Notes under the pieces: generated by a model
Database searches by the model: none
What the model saw: the letters and a program-made list of their open reading frames with translations, nothing else
Told to the model about the DNA's origin: nothing
Program-made: the position numbers and the translations under genes
Source: Providencia sneebia DSM 19967
GTDB lineage: Bacteria; Pseudomonadota; Gammaproteobacteria; Enterobacterales; Enterobacteriaceae
Direction of reading: 5' to 3'
Length of the DNA: 64,000 nucleotides
NCBI RefSeq assembly: GCF_000314895.2
Contig: NZ_CM001773.1
Coordinates: 3,493,901 to 3,557,900 of the forward strand
Shown: positions 18,338-30,048 of the stretch, piece by piece
Numbering within the stretch: the stretch's first letter is position 1
Layout of the letters: each line of letters begins with the position of its first letter

Positions 18338-18381
18338 AACCTCATTCATACTGAAAATATTGTGTGAATGAGGTTATTTTT
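18338..18381 (+). terminator. Terminator of hpaBC
   Basis: AACCTCATTCA (18338-18348) pairs with TGAATGAGGTT (18365-18375), followed by ATTTTTAA, 13 bases after the hpaC stop. This is a standard intrinsic terminator. Confidence 0.85.
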
Positions 18382-18414
18382 AATGTCCTAAATATCCATT
18401 ATTAAACTGATAAA

Positions 18415-18903
18415 TTAGTGATGCTTATTTCCCTGTACCACTTTGTTTAAATACAAAATGATTGCCCCATCAAATCCATCATTACGGATAGCATAAGACG
18501 TTGAATATTCTTGTTTACCGTCAATAAATAATTGTGATATCACCCCTAATTTGGAACTCTCCTTAATTTTACTATTTTTACAAATTAATGAAGTCTCATA
18601 CTTTGCTATTTGACCGACTGAGCGGTAGTCTTTATTTACGGCAAGTGTTCGTATATTGTCTTTATCTGAATAATCAACCAATTTAGTTTTTAACTCTACA
18701 TTCTTATAATAGTGAGTATTATTAGGTGTGATGATGACATAATTATATTTTTTATATGTATTACTTACATTATTGATATCTAATACATTTATTTTATGGC
18801 TATCTTTTGATTTATGATTTTCGCTCTTATTTAGAATGGCGCGATTAGAATTTAATTCAGTTTCTCTACTACAAAGAGAATATAGAAATTTAGTAATTGG
18901 CAT
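18415..18903 (-). CDS. Hypothetical protein, 162 residues, no family recognised
   Basis: The product is basic and rich in Lys, Asn, Ser and Tyr, without a signal peptide or membrane segment. The first third (to about residue 50) looks low-complexity and the rest, from YNYVIITPNNTHYY to AIILYLNKVVQGN, alternates like beta strands. A possible ribosome binding site AAGGA lies about 13 bases before the ATG. It points towards hpaC and lies beside the TonB receptor gene. Composition is more AT-rich than the neighbouring core genes, which fits recent acquisition. No function is assigned. Confidence 0.55.
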   Translation of the reverse strand: MPITKFLYSLCSRETELNSNRAILNKSENHKSKDSHKINVLDINNVSNTYKKYNYVIITPNNTHYYKNVELKTKLVDYSDKDNIRTLAVNKDYRSVGQIAKYETSLICKNSKIKESSKLGVISQLFIDGKQEYSTSYAIRNDGFDGAIILYLNKVVQGNKHH

Positions 18904-19383
18904 AAAGTGATATTTCCTTATTTATAGTGGCTAATTAAAATAATAACCTAGCTTTTAAAGGGAAATAACTCACAATTTTATACCTTCCAAAAATTTCAGC
19001 TTTAGAATATTTTCATATACCTAATATTAATTTGAAATAAGATATTTTATAAAACAATCAAAACATTTCCCTTAAGTGAAATGTAATACACTTAATACTT
19101 AACTAAATTTATCTCAAAAAATTTAGTTAAATAAAAAAACCTATTTTATTTAAATAATAATACATCTTTTATCCTAAATATTTATCAAAATAGATATAAC
19201 CCGACAAACATTATGTCGTTATATAGACTGCCTAAATGTAAATTTTCTATGCTTACTCTATTTTTAAATCAATCAAGCAGTACAAAACATCTTTTTGATA
19301 TTAATGATAAATTTGCATATTGAATGATAATTATTAACATTTAGTATGTTAATACCAACTACTGTTTTATAAAAAAACTTATC
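18904..19383. other. Intergenic region with a Fur-type site near its right end
   Basis: Very AT-rich, 480 bases, between a divergent orphan gene and the TonB receptor gene. Apart from the candidate Fur box listed separately I see no gene or RNA. Confidence 0.5.
19321..19340 (+). promoter_or_regulatory. Candidate Fur box
   Basis: GAATGATAATTATTAAC (19322-19338) fits the Fur consensus core GATAATGATAATCATTATC in the overlapping 7-1-7 form, 46 bases before the receptor start. It supports an iron-starvation gene. Not tested. Confidence 0.6.
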
Positions 19384-22061
19384 ATGAAAAATTATTCTAT
19401 GAAGCCTATTACACAGCTTCTGAAAATTCTTATTGGTGTTAGCCCATTTATGGCAAGTGGGATAGTTATTGCTCAAGATGAAACAAAAAATTTATCTCAG
19501 GAAAACCTGACACAATTAGGGCCATTAAAGGTTTCAGGAAAATCACAAAAGGAACTTGATACTGATTATCCCTATTTACAACTTGGCTCATCTTCCTATA
19601 TTGATGGCAAAATAGTTGAACGTTTTAGAGGAAACTCCGCAGCTGATTTTCTACGAGGCGTTAGTGGTGTTCATCTCGGCGATATCCGCAATGGTGGTGC
19701 ATTAGATGTTAATATTCGCGGTTTACAAGGGCAAAGTCGAGTACCCGTTATTGTGGACGGAACTCAGCAATCCATTGATACCTATCGCGGATATGCAGGT
19801 GTTCAACAACGAAGCTATCTCGACCCAGATTTAATCAGCAAAGTACAAATTGATAAAGGGCCAACTTTGGCTACAGATGCTACTGGAGCCATTGGCGGAG
19901 TTGTTCGAGTCACCACCTTACAGCCCGCAGATGTGATCCCAAAAGGGGAAACTTTTGGTGTTCGTTTACGTGGGGGAATGGCAAGTAATACCATTTCAGA
20001 ACGATCAGGCTTCCGTGTAAAAACCCGTGATTCGGACAATTCTAGCTCATGGCCAAGTTTAAATAGCCGTTTCGGCAGTGTTGCCATGGCGACCGACCAA
20101 GATCGTTATCAATTGCTTGCAGCTTATGCTTATCGCACTCAAGGCAACTATTTTTCAGGTAAAAATGGCGAAAACCGCTATAGTGATGCACATTATACCA
20201 ATACAGCAGGAACAGGGATGACAACCGCCGCAGTGGTAAAAGCTTATCCTGCGGGCAAAGAAGTTCTCGACACCCATAATCGAAGCGAATCTTGGTTGCT
20301 AAAAGGTGCAGCAGAGCTGACCGATGATCAAAAGTTAGAAGTCATTTACCGCCGCTATGATGCTAGCTGGGGGGAAATTATGCCTTCCATGATTTCTAGC
20401 CCTGATAGCAATGGTAATTCAGCCCAATTTGTTCCTAGCAAAATTACCATTGATGCACTTTCTGCTAAGCATAATTACAATCCAGATAATGATTGGTTAA
20501 ATCTCACATCAGAAGTTTGGTACACGCACGCAATAAGTCGAATGTACAATGCTAACATAGGTAATGTTCCTGTTTTCGATCAGAGTACAGAACAACTTCC
20601 TGATCCATTAAGCGAAGAATATAAGCAAGGGCTTTTATCTGATATAAAAGCAGATCGCTATGGGGTAAATTTAACTAACCGATCTCAATTTGAAAGCCGT
20701 ATTGGTGAATTTAATTTCACCATTGGCGGGTCATTCCAACATGAAGATACTGGCCCTAATTCCCCAGTATTAACCTCAAATTTAGAAAAAAATCGTTTCT
20801 TACGCAGTGGTGTTCGCAAAGAGTATAGCTTATCTAGCTCATTAGAATATAAACCTGTCAGTTGGCTCACCTTGCAAGCGGGTGGGCGCTATAGCGAATA
20901 TAATGTCCGCGACAGAAATAGCACTTTCTATGCAAGTAAATTCCGTATGCAGGAATATACCTTCGCTAGAATGAAAAAAAATGGCGAGTATTTTAAAGAG
21001 TGGCCAGAAATTTGGTACATGGAATGGTGGCCAGATGAGCAAGGTAATTACACACTTGAATCACTAAAAAATACCCCTTATGCCAATACAACGCTGGGGG
21101 AAAAATATGATTTTGATGGCTATGAGCGCGACCCTCGTCCACCAGAGCAGTCTGTATTGCAGAAGAAAATCACTACCGAATATGCCTATACAAAACCGAT
21201 AGAACGTAAAGGTAATAATTTTAGTCCTCAGTTTGGTATTGCATTTAATCTTGATGAAACTAGCCAGATTTATGCTAAATACACTGAGTCATATAAAAAC
21301 CCAACTATCTTTGAATCAACACTAGGAAACTGGACTTCTATTCCTTCTGCTGATTTAAAACCCGAAAAAATAAAGTGATTGAGGTTGGTGTATCAACAAT
21401 CCAAAATTCATTGTTGATGGAAGATGATAAATTGTCAGCTAAAGTCGCTTGGTTTAAAAGTGATTTACATGACATGGTTACCCGAGGCTATTATCCAACA
21501 GACTCATCATGGGTTATTGAAAATGTTGACCTCTATAAAACATCCGGCATTGAGTACAGCTTTACTTATGATCAAGGGCGATTCTATACAGATATTTCAG
21601 GTAATTACTATTTAGATGCTTCAACTTGCGATCAAAAATCAGCTGAACGTATTCGTAAAGATCCCTATGGTGATCCAAATACACCAAATTGTGTTGATGG
21701 TGGTTTCACTACCTCTCTCGCAAATATTACGAATCCGCCAAAATACAGTATTAATACAACACTTGGCGTAAGATTACTTGATGATCGTAATTTAGATATT
21801 GGTGTCCGCCGGATCTACAACAGTGGGCCAACACATAAGCTAAATCGTAGTTGGCATACAAGCGGTATGACCGGGGCGCAAATGACGTATTTATCAACGG
21901 TGACTTATGATGCTTATGCGAATTATCAATTCACACCAAATGCAGCTGTTAACTTAACTGTAAGTAACTTAACGGATGAATACTATGTCGACCCAATGGC
22001 ACTTAGTTTAATGCCTGCGCCGGGACGAACTGTCACTATTGATTTCACATATAAGTTCTAA
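19384..22061 (+). pseudogene. TonB-dependent outer-membrane receptor, frameshifted in an A-run
   Basis: The two frames together encode about 892 residues. A signal peptide ends near SGIVIAQ (residue 31). The plug domain has DFLRGVSGVHLGDIRNGGAL, DVNIRGLQGQSRVPVIVDG and AIGGVVRVTTL (about 95-180). The rest is a beta barrel ending in VTIDFTYKF with terminal Phe. The first frame stops at 21376-21378 after LKPEKIK. Adding one A to the six-A run at 21365-21370 restores LKPEKNKVIEVGVST and an open frame to 22061. The barrel resembles haem- or siderophore-type receptors, but I cannot name the ligand. A Fur-type site lies upstream and no clear ribosome binding site is seen; ATG 19399 is an alternative start. 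Confidence 0.85.
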
Positions 22062-22067
22062 ATAGAC

Positions 22068-22097
22068 CTCTCCTACTCATACGGGTAGGAGATTTTT
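22068..22097 (+). terminator. Terminator of the TonB receptor gene
   Basis: CTCCTAC (22070-22076) pairs with GTAGGAG (22085-22091), followed by ATTTTTAAA, immediately after the receptor stop. Confidence 0.8.
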
Positions 22098-22297
22098 AAA
22101 AATAAGAATGGCTATCTTTCTCTTCCCCATGTACAACAAATCCTATCGCCTACCTTTTAGAATTCGTTATATATAATTTATACTCGATATATATTTCCTC
22201 GCCCTCTTATCATCAGATAGTTATTTGACTGGCGATTAAAAAGAAACAAATTGATATTTAAAATAAAATCATGAAATTATCGGCGGTTTTTTAATAC

Positions 22298-22337
22298 AAA
22301 AAAGCCCCCAATAATTGATACTCCAACTATTGAAGGC
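22298..22337 (-). terminator. Terminator of the epd-pgk-fbaA operon
   Basis: On the minus strand GCCTTCAATA pairs with TATTGGGGGC (with two G-T pairs), followed by six T residues. It lies 50 bases after the fbaA stop. Confidence 0.82.
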
Positions 22338-22386
22338 ATTTCAAAACCTGATAAAGGTTTTATGTATGGCTAAGATCTAAATGTGA

Positions 22387-23463
22387 TTACAGAACATCAA
22401 CACAGTTTAGTTCTTTGAATGCTTGTTCTAGACGAACAACCATTGAGTCTTGTGCTTTACGCAGCCATACACGTGGATCGTAGTATTTTTTATTTGGCTT
22501 ATCAGCACCTTCAGGGTTACCCAATTGTGCTTGTAGATAAGCTTCATTCTTTTTATAGTAATTCAAAATACCATCCCAAGTTGCCCATTGGGTATCAGTA
22601 TCGATATTCATTTTAATCACACCATAGCCCACAGCTTCTTTAATTTCTTCAGCGCTTGAACCGGAACCACCGTGGAATACGAAGTCTAGGCTGTTGTGTG
22701 GTAGGTTAAATTTCTTAGAAACGAAATCTTGTGAATTACGTAGAATTTTTGGTGTTAACTGTACGTTACCTGGTTTGTAAACGCCGTGAACGTTACCAAA
22801 AGAAGCTGCAATAGTGAAACGTGGGCTTACTGCGCTTAATTTTTCATAAGCATATGCAACATCTTCAGGTTGAGTATAAAGTTCTGAGCTATCCATACCT
22901 GTGTTATCAACACCGTCTTCTTCACCACCAGTACAACCTAGCTCAATCTCCAATGTCATGTCGATTTTCGCCATACGAGCAAGGTATTTTGCACAGATTT
23001 CGATGTTTTCTTCTAAAGTTTCTTCAGAGAGATCAATCATGTGTGAAGAAAATAGTGGTTTACCTGTTTTCGCGTAGTGTTTTTCACCCGCATCTAAAAG
23101 ACCATCGATCCACGGAAGTAATTTACGTGCACAGTGGTCAGTATGCAGAATAACAGGAACACCATAGTGCTCAGCTATTTGGTGAACATGATGGGCACCA
23201 GAAATAGCACCTAGAATAGCCGCTTCTTGGCCTTCAGCTTTCAAGCCTTTACCCGCGATAAATGCTGCACCACCATTTGAGAATTGAACGATAACTGGAG
23301 CACGTACTTTTGCAGCAGCTTCAAGTACAGCATTAATTGAATCTGTACCAACACAGTTCACTGCTGGCAATGCAAAATTATTTTCTTTGGCAACTGCGAA
23401 AACTTTCTGTACATCGTCACCTGTGATAACACCTGGTTTAACAAAATCAAAAATTTTAGACAT
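22387..23463 (-). CDS. fbaA: FbaA, class II fructose-bisphosphate aldolase
   Basis: FbaA splits fructose 1,6-bisphosphate into dihydroxyacetone phosphate and glyceraldehyde 3-phosphate in glycolysis and works in reverse in gluconeogenesis. The 358-residue zinc enzyme begins MSKIFDFVKPGVITGDDVQK. Zinc-ligand motifs VILHTDHCARK (about 107-115) and the later NVHGVY and FHGGSGSS are present, as is LGCTGGEEDGVDNTGM. An in-frame ATG 54 bases upstream exists, but 23463 is the conserved start and has AGGA before it. It is the last gene of epd-pgk-fbaA, 103 bases after pgk, ending in a terminator. Confidence 0.97.
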   Translation of the reverse strand: MSKIFDFVKPGVITGDDVQKVFAVAKENNFALPAVNCVGTDSINAVLEAAAKVRAPVIVQFSNGGAAFIAGKGLKAEGQEAAILGAISGAHHVHQIAEHYGVPVILHTDHCARKLLPWIDGLLDAGEKHYAKTGKPLFSSHMIDLSEETLEENIEICAKYLARMAKIDMTLEIELGCTGGEEDGVDNTGMDSSELYTQPEDVAYAYEKLSAVSPRFTIAASFGNVHGVYKPGNVQLTPKILRNSQDFVSKKFNLPHNSLDFVFHGGSGSSAEEIKEAVGYGVIKMNIDTDTQWATWDGILNYYKKNEAYLQAQLGNPEGADKPNKKYYDPRVWLRKAQDSMVVRLEQAFKELNCVDVL

Positions 23464-23566
23464 GTGAAAAGATCCTGTGTTAAACAAGCAGCCTAAACTG
23501 CTTGTAGTTGCAGACAAAGCAGAGAAATTTGGCTAACTCCACTTTGTATTAATCATTGAAAATGAA

Positions 23567-24730
23567 TTACGCTTTAGCACGTTCTTCCAGCATTACAACA
23601 GCGGGTAGTTTCTTACCTTCAACAAACTCAAGGAAAGCACCGCCACCAGTTGAAATGTATGAAATTTTATCTGCAATACCAAATAGGTCGATTGCAGCTA
23701 AGGTGTCACCACCGCCAGCGATAGAGAATGCATCACTATCCGCAATAGCGCGGGCAACAATTTCAGTTCCTTTGCGGAAATTAGGGAATTCAAATACGCC
23801 TACTGGGCCATTCCACAAAATTGTTTTTGCACTTTTTAGGATTTCAGCCAGACGTTCTGCTGAAACATCACCTAAATCCAGAATTTGTTCGTCATCTTTA
23901 ATTTCTGAACTTGGTTTCAGTGTTGCTTCTGCAGTTTCAGAAAATTCAGTTGCAACGCGAACATCTGTTGGAACTGGAATATCACAATTAGCCAGTAGTT
24001 TTTTAGCTTCAGGAATAAGGTCTGCTTCATAAAGAGAGCGACCAACGTTATTGCCTTCTGCTGCGATAAATGTATTTGCGATACCGCCACCAACAATCAG
24101 TTGGTCAGCAATTTTAGAGAGTGAATCTAATACAGTCAGCTTAGTTGATACTTTTGAACCACCAACAATTGCCACCATTGGACGCGCTGGATTACCTAAT
24201 GCTTTACCAAGTGCTTCAAGTTCCGCGCTAAGCAAAGGACCTGCACAAGCAACAGGTGCATATTTTGCAACGCCGTGTGTTGATGCTTGCGCACGGTGAG
24301 CTGTACCAAAAGCATCCATAACATAAACATCACAAAGAGCTGCGTATTGTTTTGCGAGTGTTTCGTCGTCTTTCTTTTCGCCTTTATTGAAACGGACGTT
24401 TTCAAGAACAACTAATTCGCCATCTGCAACATCAACACCATCAAGATAATCTTTAACTAGGCGAACTGGGTAATCAATTTTTTCTGCCAGATAGTCAACA
24501 ACAGGTTGCAGAGAAAACTCTTCATTATATTCACCTTCAGTCGGACGACCGAGGTGAGATGTAACCATGACTTTAGCACCTTGCTTGAGAGCATTCTCGA
24601 TTGTTGGTAATGAAGCACGAATACGTGCATCAGAAGTAACTTTGCCGTCTTTTACAGGAACGTTTAGGTCAGAACGGATGAAAACGCGTTTACCCACTAG
24701 GTCCAAATCGGTCATCTTAATTACAGACAT
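23567..24730 (-). CDS. pgk: Pgk, phosphoglycerate kinase
   Basis: Pgk transfers phosphate between 1,3-bisphosphoglycerate and ADP, the first ATP-forming step of glycolysis. The 387-residue two-domain protein has [12 protein letters not shown] (substrate loop, about 19-30), SHLGRPTEG (about 58-66), the hinge, [10 protein letters not shown], and the nucleotide-site GGGDTLAA near residue 345. Length equals E. coli Pgk. AGAGGA precedes the start. It is second in the epd-pgk-fbaA operon, 85 bases after epd. Confidence 0.98.
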   Translation of the reverse strand: MSVIKMTDLDLVGKRVFIRSDLNVPVKDGKVTSDARIRASLPTIENALKQGAKVMVTSHLGRPTEGEYNEEFSLQPVVDYLAEKIDYPVRLVKDYLDGVDVADGELVVLENVRFNKGEKKDDETLAKQYAALCDVYVMDAFGTAHRAQASTHGVAKYAPVACAGPLLSAELEALGKALGNPARPMVAIVGGSKVSTKLTVLDSLSKIADQLIVGGGIANTFIAAEGNNVGRSLYEADLIPEAKKLLANCDIPVPTDVRVATEFSETAEATLKPSSEIKDDEQILDLGDVSAERLAEILKSAKTILWNGPVGVFEFPNFRKGTEIVARAIADSDAFSIAGGGDTLAAIDLFGIADKISYISTGGGAFLEFVEGKKLPAVVMLEERAKA

Positions 24731-24815
24731 GGTGAATCCTCTTGTTGATTCTCTATAAAATTTTCATTAATGCGACATGGATATTTAAGTGGCTTTAAAT
24801 AATATCCAACATTAA

Positions 24816-25835
24816 CTAGTTGAAACCTGTTGCTGCCATTGCCAGTGTAGTATCTAGCATCCGGTTAGCAAACCCCCATTCATTATCACACCAAACAAGG
24901 GTTTTAATTAAATGTTTACCGCTGACTCGGGTTTGGGTGCCATCAACAATCGCGCTATGTGGGTCATGATTGAAGTCCATCGAAACAAGCGGTAATTCAG
25001 TATAGTCTACTATACCACGAAATTGTCCATGAGCTGCGCTCTGCAATAGTTGATTTACTTTGGTAACACAGACTTCATTATGCACGGTAACACTCAAATC
25101 AATGGCTGTCACATTGGTCGTCGGAACACGGACAGAAATCGCTTCAAAATGATCTTTAAATTTAGGTAAAATTCGTGCAATGCCTGCGGCTAACTTAGTA
25201 TCAACAGGAATAATTGATTGGCTAGCGGCTCTGGTTCTTCTCAAATCATGGTGATATGCATCAATAACAGGTTGATCATTCATTGATGCATGAATTGTTG
25301 TCACGGTACCAGATTCAATTCCAAAAGCATCATCAAGTAGCTTTATAATTGGAATAATGCAGTTTGTGGTACAAGATGCGTTTGAAACAATTTTGCTTTC
25401 AGTGGTCAGGTTTTGATGATTGACGCCATAAACAACGGTAGCATCAAGATCATCTGTTCCGGGATGGGAGAAAAGAACTTTTTTAGCACCCGCTTCAAGA
25501 TGTTTTATACCATCCTCTCGTGAGCCATAAACGCCACTGCAATCAAGCACAATATCAATGCCGAGATCTTTCCAAGGTAATGAACTAATCTCAGGTTGGT
25601 GGAATAAGCGGATATTATCATCACCCACCTGTAAAGATGAGCCATTAAGTCGGACATCCCAAGCAAAGCGCCCGTGACTTGAGTCATACTTCAGTAAGTG
25701 AGCAATACCTTCAGGAACCGCCAATTCATTAATCGCCACAACGACGATTTCAGCGCGACGCCCTGATTCATATAATGCTCTTAGTACACTTCTCCCGATC
25801 CGGCCAAAACCGTTAATCGCCACTTTAATTGGCAT
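24816..25835 (-). CDS. epd: Epd, erythrose-4-phosphate dehydrogenase
   Basis: Epd oxidises erythrose 4-phosphate to 4-phosphoerythronate, the first step of pyridoxal phosphate synthesis. It is a GAPDH-family protein of 339 residues with the Rossmann start [19 protein letters not shown], the catalytic Cys in SNASCTTNC (about residue 155), and the [15 protein letters not shown] end. First position before pgk and the GAPB/Epd-like sequence ([21 protein letters not shown]) favour Epd over glycolytic GapA. It heads the operon, with tktA upstream on the same strand as in E. coli. Confidence 0.94.
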   Translation of the reverse strand: MPIKVAINGFGRIGRSVLRALYESGRRAEIVVVAINELAVPEGIAHLLKYDSSHGRFAWDVRLNGSSLQVGDDNIRLFHQPEISSLPWKDLGIDIVLDCSGVYGSREDGIKHLEAGAKKVLFSHPGTDDLDATVVYGVNHQNLTTESKIVSNASCTTNCIIPIIKLLDDAFGIESGTVTTIHASMNDQPVIDAYHHDLRRTRAASQSIIPVDTKLAAGIARILPKFKDHFEAISVRVPTTNVTAIDLSVTVHNEVCVTKVNQLLQSAAHGQFRGIVDYTELPLVSMDFNHDPHSAIVDGTQTRVSGKHLIKTLVWCDNEWGFANRMLDTTLAMAATGFN

Positions 25836-26172
25836 CCTACACCTTGAATTTCAACAAAATCACTCGGCTGATAAGGATAACTGACTCATTCAAACTCTAC
25901 TGCTCATTTTAACTGTCAAACATCAAAATTGTGCTTCAACCTACAATTTTGAAATTTTTTCTAACATTTTTAATCTTATTGCAGTAAAAACTGAAACGCT
26001 TCAGCTAATGTAGAATTACATTACGGGATATATTCTGAGAACGCAATAGCAAAAAAGGTAGCAATGAACAAAAAAACAACGCTCCTATACCAAAATTGAT
26101 ATAGGAGCGTATTTTGCGATTAATATGACCAATTTCAATTCAACAACATTGTAATTAATTAGTCATTAACCC
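25836..26172. other. tktA-epd intergenic region
   Basis: This 337-base gap holds the tktA terminator at its right side and should hold the epd promoter. I see no other feature. Confidence 0.5.
26071..26110 (-). terminator. Terminator of tktA
   Basis: ACGCTCCTAT (26079-26088) pairs with ATAGGAGCGT (26101-26110), a perfect 10-base stem. On the minus strand it is followed by TTGTTTTTT. It separates tktA from epd. Confidence 0.88.
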
Positions 26173-28167
26173 TTATTTAAGTAGTGTTTTTGCCGTTTCT
26201 ACTGCATTTTCAACTGTAATGCCAAACTCTTTAAATAACTCTTCGGCAGGCGCAGATTCACCAAATGAATGCATACCAATAATTGCACCATTCAATCCAG
26301 TATATTTAAACCAGAAATCAGTGATACCCGCTTCAATCGCAATACGTTTAGTCACGTTTGAAGGCAGAACAGCTTCACGATATGCCGCATCTTGTTTATC
26401 AAAAACTTCTGTTGAAGGCATAGAAATCACGCGAACTTTGCGGCCTTCCGCTGTCAATTGCTCAGCTGCTTTAACAGCAATTTCCACCTCAGAACCTGTT
26501 GCAATATAAATCAACTCAGGCTGGCCTTCACAATCTTTCAGGATGTAAGCCCCTTTCTCAATATCTGCTAATTGTTTAGCAGTACGAGGTTGTTGCTCCA
26601 AATTCTGACGAGAGAAAACAAGTACACTTGGACCATGTTTGTGTTCTACTGCATGTTTCCATGCCACCGCAGATTCAACTTGGTCACAAGGACGCCAAGT
26701 GTTCATGTTTGGCGTTACACGCAAACTTGCCAATTGCTCAACAGGTTGGTGAGTTGGACCATCTTCACCTAGACCAATTGAGTCATGAGTGAAGACAAAT
26801 ATAGTCCGCAGTTTCATCAATGCAGCCATACGCACAGCATTACGTGCATACTCAACGAACATCAAGAAAGTTGCACCATAAGGAATGAAACCGCCATGAA
26901 GCGCAATACCATTCATGATTGCTGCCATTCCGAATTCACGAACACCATAATGAATATAGTTACCATCAATGAATTCATTTAGAGGCTTAGAACCTGACCA
27001 CATAGTCAAGTTACTTGGTGCTAAGTCAGCTGAACCACCCAGTAGCTCAGGCAATACTTTACCGAAAGCTTCGATTGTATTTTGTGATGCTTTACGGCTA
27101 GCGATATTGGCAGGATTTTCTTGTAGATGCTCAACAAATTTTTTCGCTTCCGCATCAAAATCTGCTGGCAAATCACCCGCCATACGGCGTGTAAACTCTT
27201 TCGCTAATTCAGGGAATTCTTTCGCATAAGCTGCAAATTTTTCATTCCAAGCAGCTTCTTTTTCTGTACCTTCAACACGCGCATCCCAAGCTTGATAAAT
27301 ATCTTGAGGAATTTCAAAAGGTGCAAATTTCCAACCTAGGGCATCACGAGTTGCTGCAATTTCTGCATCACCCAGTGGCGCACCATGAACAGCTTCTGTA
27401 CCTGCTTTGTGCGGTGAACCAAAACCAATAATTGTTTTGCATATAATTAATGTTGGTTTTTCAGTTTCGCGATGTGCTTCAGTGATTGCTGCATGGATTT
27501 GATCAGCATCATGACCATCAATATCACGGATCACGTGCCAGCCATAAGCTTCAAAACGAGCCGCTGTATCGTCAGTAAACCAACCTTGAACATGACCATC
27601 AATGGAAATACCATTGTCGTCATAGAATGCAACAAGCTTGTTCAGTTTTAATGTACCCGCTAATGAGCACACTTCATGAGAAATACCTTCCATCATACAA
27701 CCATCACCCATGAATACATAAGTGTGATGATCAACAATGTCATGGCCAGGGCGGTTAAATTGTGCTGCTAATGTACGCTCTGCAATAGCAAACCCAACTG
27801 CGTTTGCAATACCTTGTCCTAATGGACCGGTTGTTGTTTCAACACCTGGAGTATAGCCATATTCTGGATGGCCTGGTGTTTTAGAGTGAAGTTGACGGAA
27901 GTTTTTTAAATCATCAATAGATAAGTCATAACCTGTCAGATGCAACAAGCTATAAAGTAGCATAGAACCATGACCATTTGATAAAACAAAGCGGTCGCGA
28001 TCTGCCCAGTGTGGATCTTCTGGGTTATGCTTCATAAAGTCACGCCATAGAACTTCAGCAATATCAGCCATGCCCATAGGCGCGCCAGGGTGCCCTGATT
28101 TTGCTTTTTGAACCGCATCCATACTTAGAAAGCGGATAGCATTAGCAAGGGTTTTACGAGTCGTCAT
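26173..28167 (-). CDS. tktA: TktA, transketolase
   Basis: Transketolase moves two-carbon units between sugar phosphates in the non-oxidative pentose phosphate pathway, supplying erythrose 4-phosphate, the Epd substrate next door. The 664-residue protein carries [18 protein letters not shown] (about 24-41), the thiamine diphosphate/metal motif [13 protein letters not shown] (about 154-166), [11 protein letters not shown], and the pyrimidine domain with [17 protein letters not shown] (about 465). Length is the family norm. GGAG lies nine bases before the ATG. It is terminated by the hairpin at 26071-26110. Confidence 0.97.
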   Translation of the reverse strand: MTTRKTLANAIRFLSMDAVQKAKSGHPGAPMGMADIAEVLWRDFMKHNPEDPHWADRDRFVLSNGHGSMLLYSLLHLTGYDLSIDDLKNFRQLHSKTPGHPEYGYTPGVETTTGPLGQGIANAVGFAIAERTLAAQFNRPGHDIVDHHTYVFMGDGCMMEGISHEVCSLAGTLKLNKLVAFYDDNGISIDGHVQGWFTDDTAARFEAYGWHVIRDIDGHDADQIHAAITEAHRETEKPTLIICKTIIGFGSPHKAGTEAVHGAPLGDAEIAATRDALGWKFAPFEIPQDIYQAWDARVEGTEKEAAWNEKFAAYAKEFPELAKEFTRRMAGDLPADFDAEAKKFVEHLQENPANIASRKASQNTIEAFGKVLPELLGGSADLAPSNLTMWSGSKPLNEFIDGNYIHYGVREFGMAAIMNGIALHGGFIPYGATFLMFVEYARNAVRMAALMKLRTIFVFTHDSIGLGEDGPTHQPVEQLASLRVTPNMNTWRPCDQVESAVAWKHAVEHKHGPSVLVFSRQNLEQQPRTAKQLADIEKGAYILKDCEGQPELIYIATGSEVEIAVKAAEQLTAEGRKVRVISMPSTEVFDKQDAAYREAVLPSNVTKRIAIEAGITDFWFKYTGLNGAIIGMHSFGESAPAEELFKEFGITVENAVETAKTLLK

Positions 28168-29110
<943 letters not shown>

Positions 29111-29271
29111 AAACATCCGCCGTATTTAAAAATATATTCCTGTTCTTTAAATATGCAGTAATGATTAAATTGAATAAATTACTGCCTCAAAAGAAGCAGT
29201 AATTTATATCAAATGGATGACTAGGCACTAATAACAATAAAAGTAAATTAGTCCCCTTTCATCTGTTATCA

Positions 29272-30012
29272 TCAGGCAATGACATGAACTGCAAATAATT
29301 TAAGCAATACAACCGCTAACCCACCAATAAATGGTCCTAAAATAGGGACAATCGCATATTGCCAATCTACTTTACCTTTATTTTTAATAGGTAAAATAAA
29401 GCTATACATTAACCTTGGGCCTAAATCCCTTGCAGGGTTAATCGCATAGCATGTAGGTGCACCAACAGCAAGACCGATAGATGCGACGACAACTCCGACG
29501 CCCATATATTTTAGTGTACCAAGATCACTACTGGTATCGAGGGCAAAAACAACATAAAGCAGTAGCAAAAATGAACCTACAGCTTCGGAGAAAGTATTCC
29601 AAAATAAATTTCTATCTTCAGGTACGGTAAAAAAGAGTATCTGAGTAGAATTGTTAAACTCGTGGTCTTTATCAAACTCTTGTTTAAATACAAGATAGGC
29701 GACGAGTGGAGCCAACATGGCACCTAGCATTTGTCCAATAATATAAAATGGAACTTGCGACCAACTGATGTTTGATAACAAAGCATTAGCGACAGTGACG
29801 ACAGGGTTTAAGTTAGCACCAGCTTCATAAGCAACAAAACAAGCGGTTGATACTGCAACCCCTGCACCTATACCTAAAAAAAGCCATTCATTAGTATGAG
29901 AACGTGCAGTTCTTAAGCCACTTGAAATACAAACACCATTAATAAGTAACACAAAAACAAAAGTTCCTAGTCCCTCATAAAATATGATATTGGCCGCATC
30001 AGCAACACTCAT
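29272..30012 (-). CDS. MIP-family channel (aquaglyceroporin-like)
   Basis: The 246-residue protein has six membrane helices and two half-helix signature motifs. The first is altered, NPVVT (about residue 68) in place of NPA; the second is intact, INPARDLGPR (about 193). The Asp after NPAR is typical of glycerol-facilitator-like channels, which pass small polyols or other neutral solutes. It lies 36 bases after the DUF1445 gene on the same strand with its own GGGG site, so the two are probably one operon. The usual GlpF partner glpK is absent. The substrate is unknown and may be the DUF1445 enzyme's. Confidence 0.88.
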   Translation of the reverse strand: MSVADAANIIFYEGLGTFVFVLLINGVCISSGLRTARSHTNEWLFLGIGAGVAVSTACFVAYEAGANLNPVVTVANALLSNISWSQVPFYIIGQMLGAMLAPLVAYLVFKQEFDKDHEFNNSTQILFFTVPEDRNLFWNTFSEAVGSFLLLLYVVFALDTSSDLGTLKYMGVGVVVASIGLAVGAPTCYAINPARDLGPRLMYSFILPIKNKGKVDWQYAIVPILGPFIGGLAVVLLKLFAVHVIA

Positions 30013-30048
30013 TTATTTCTACCCCGTTATAATTAATACATATGGCGC

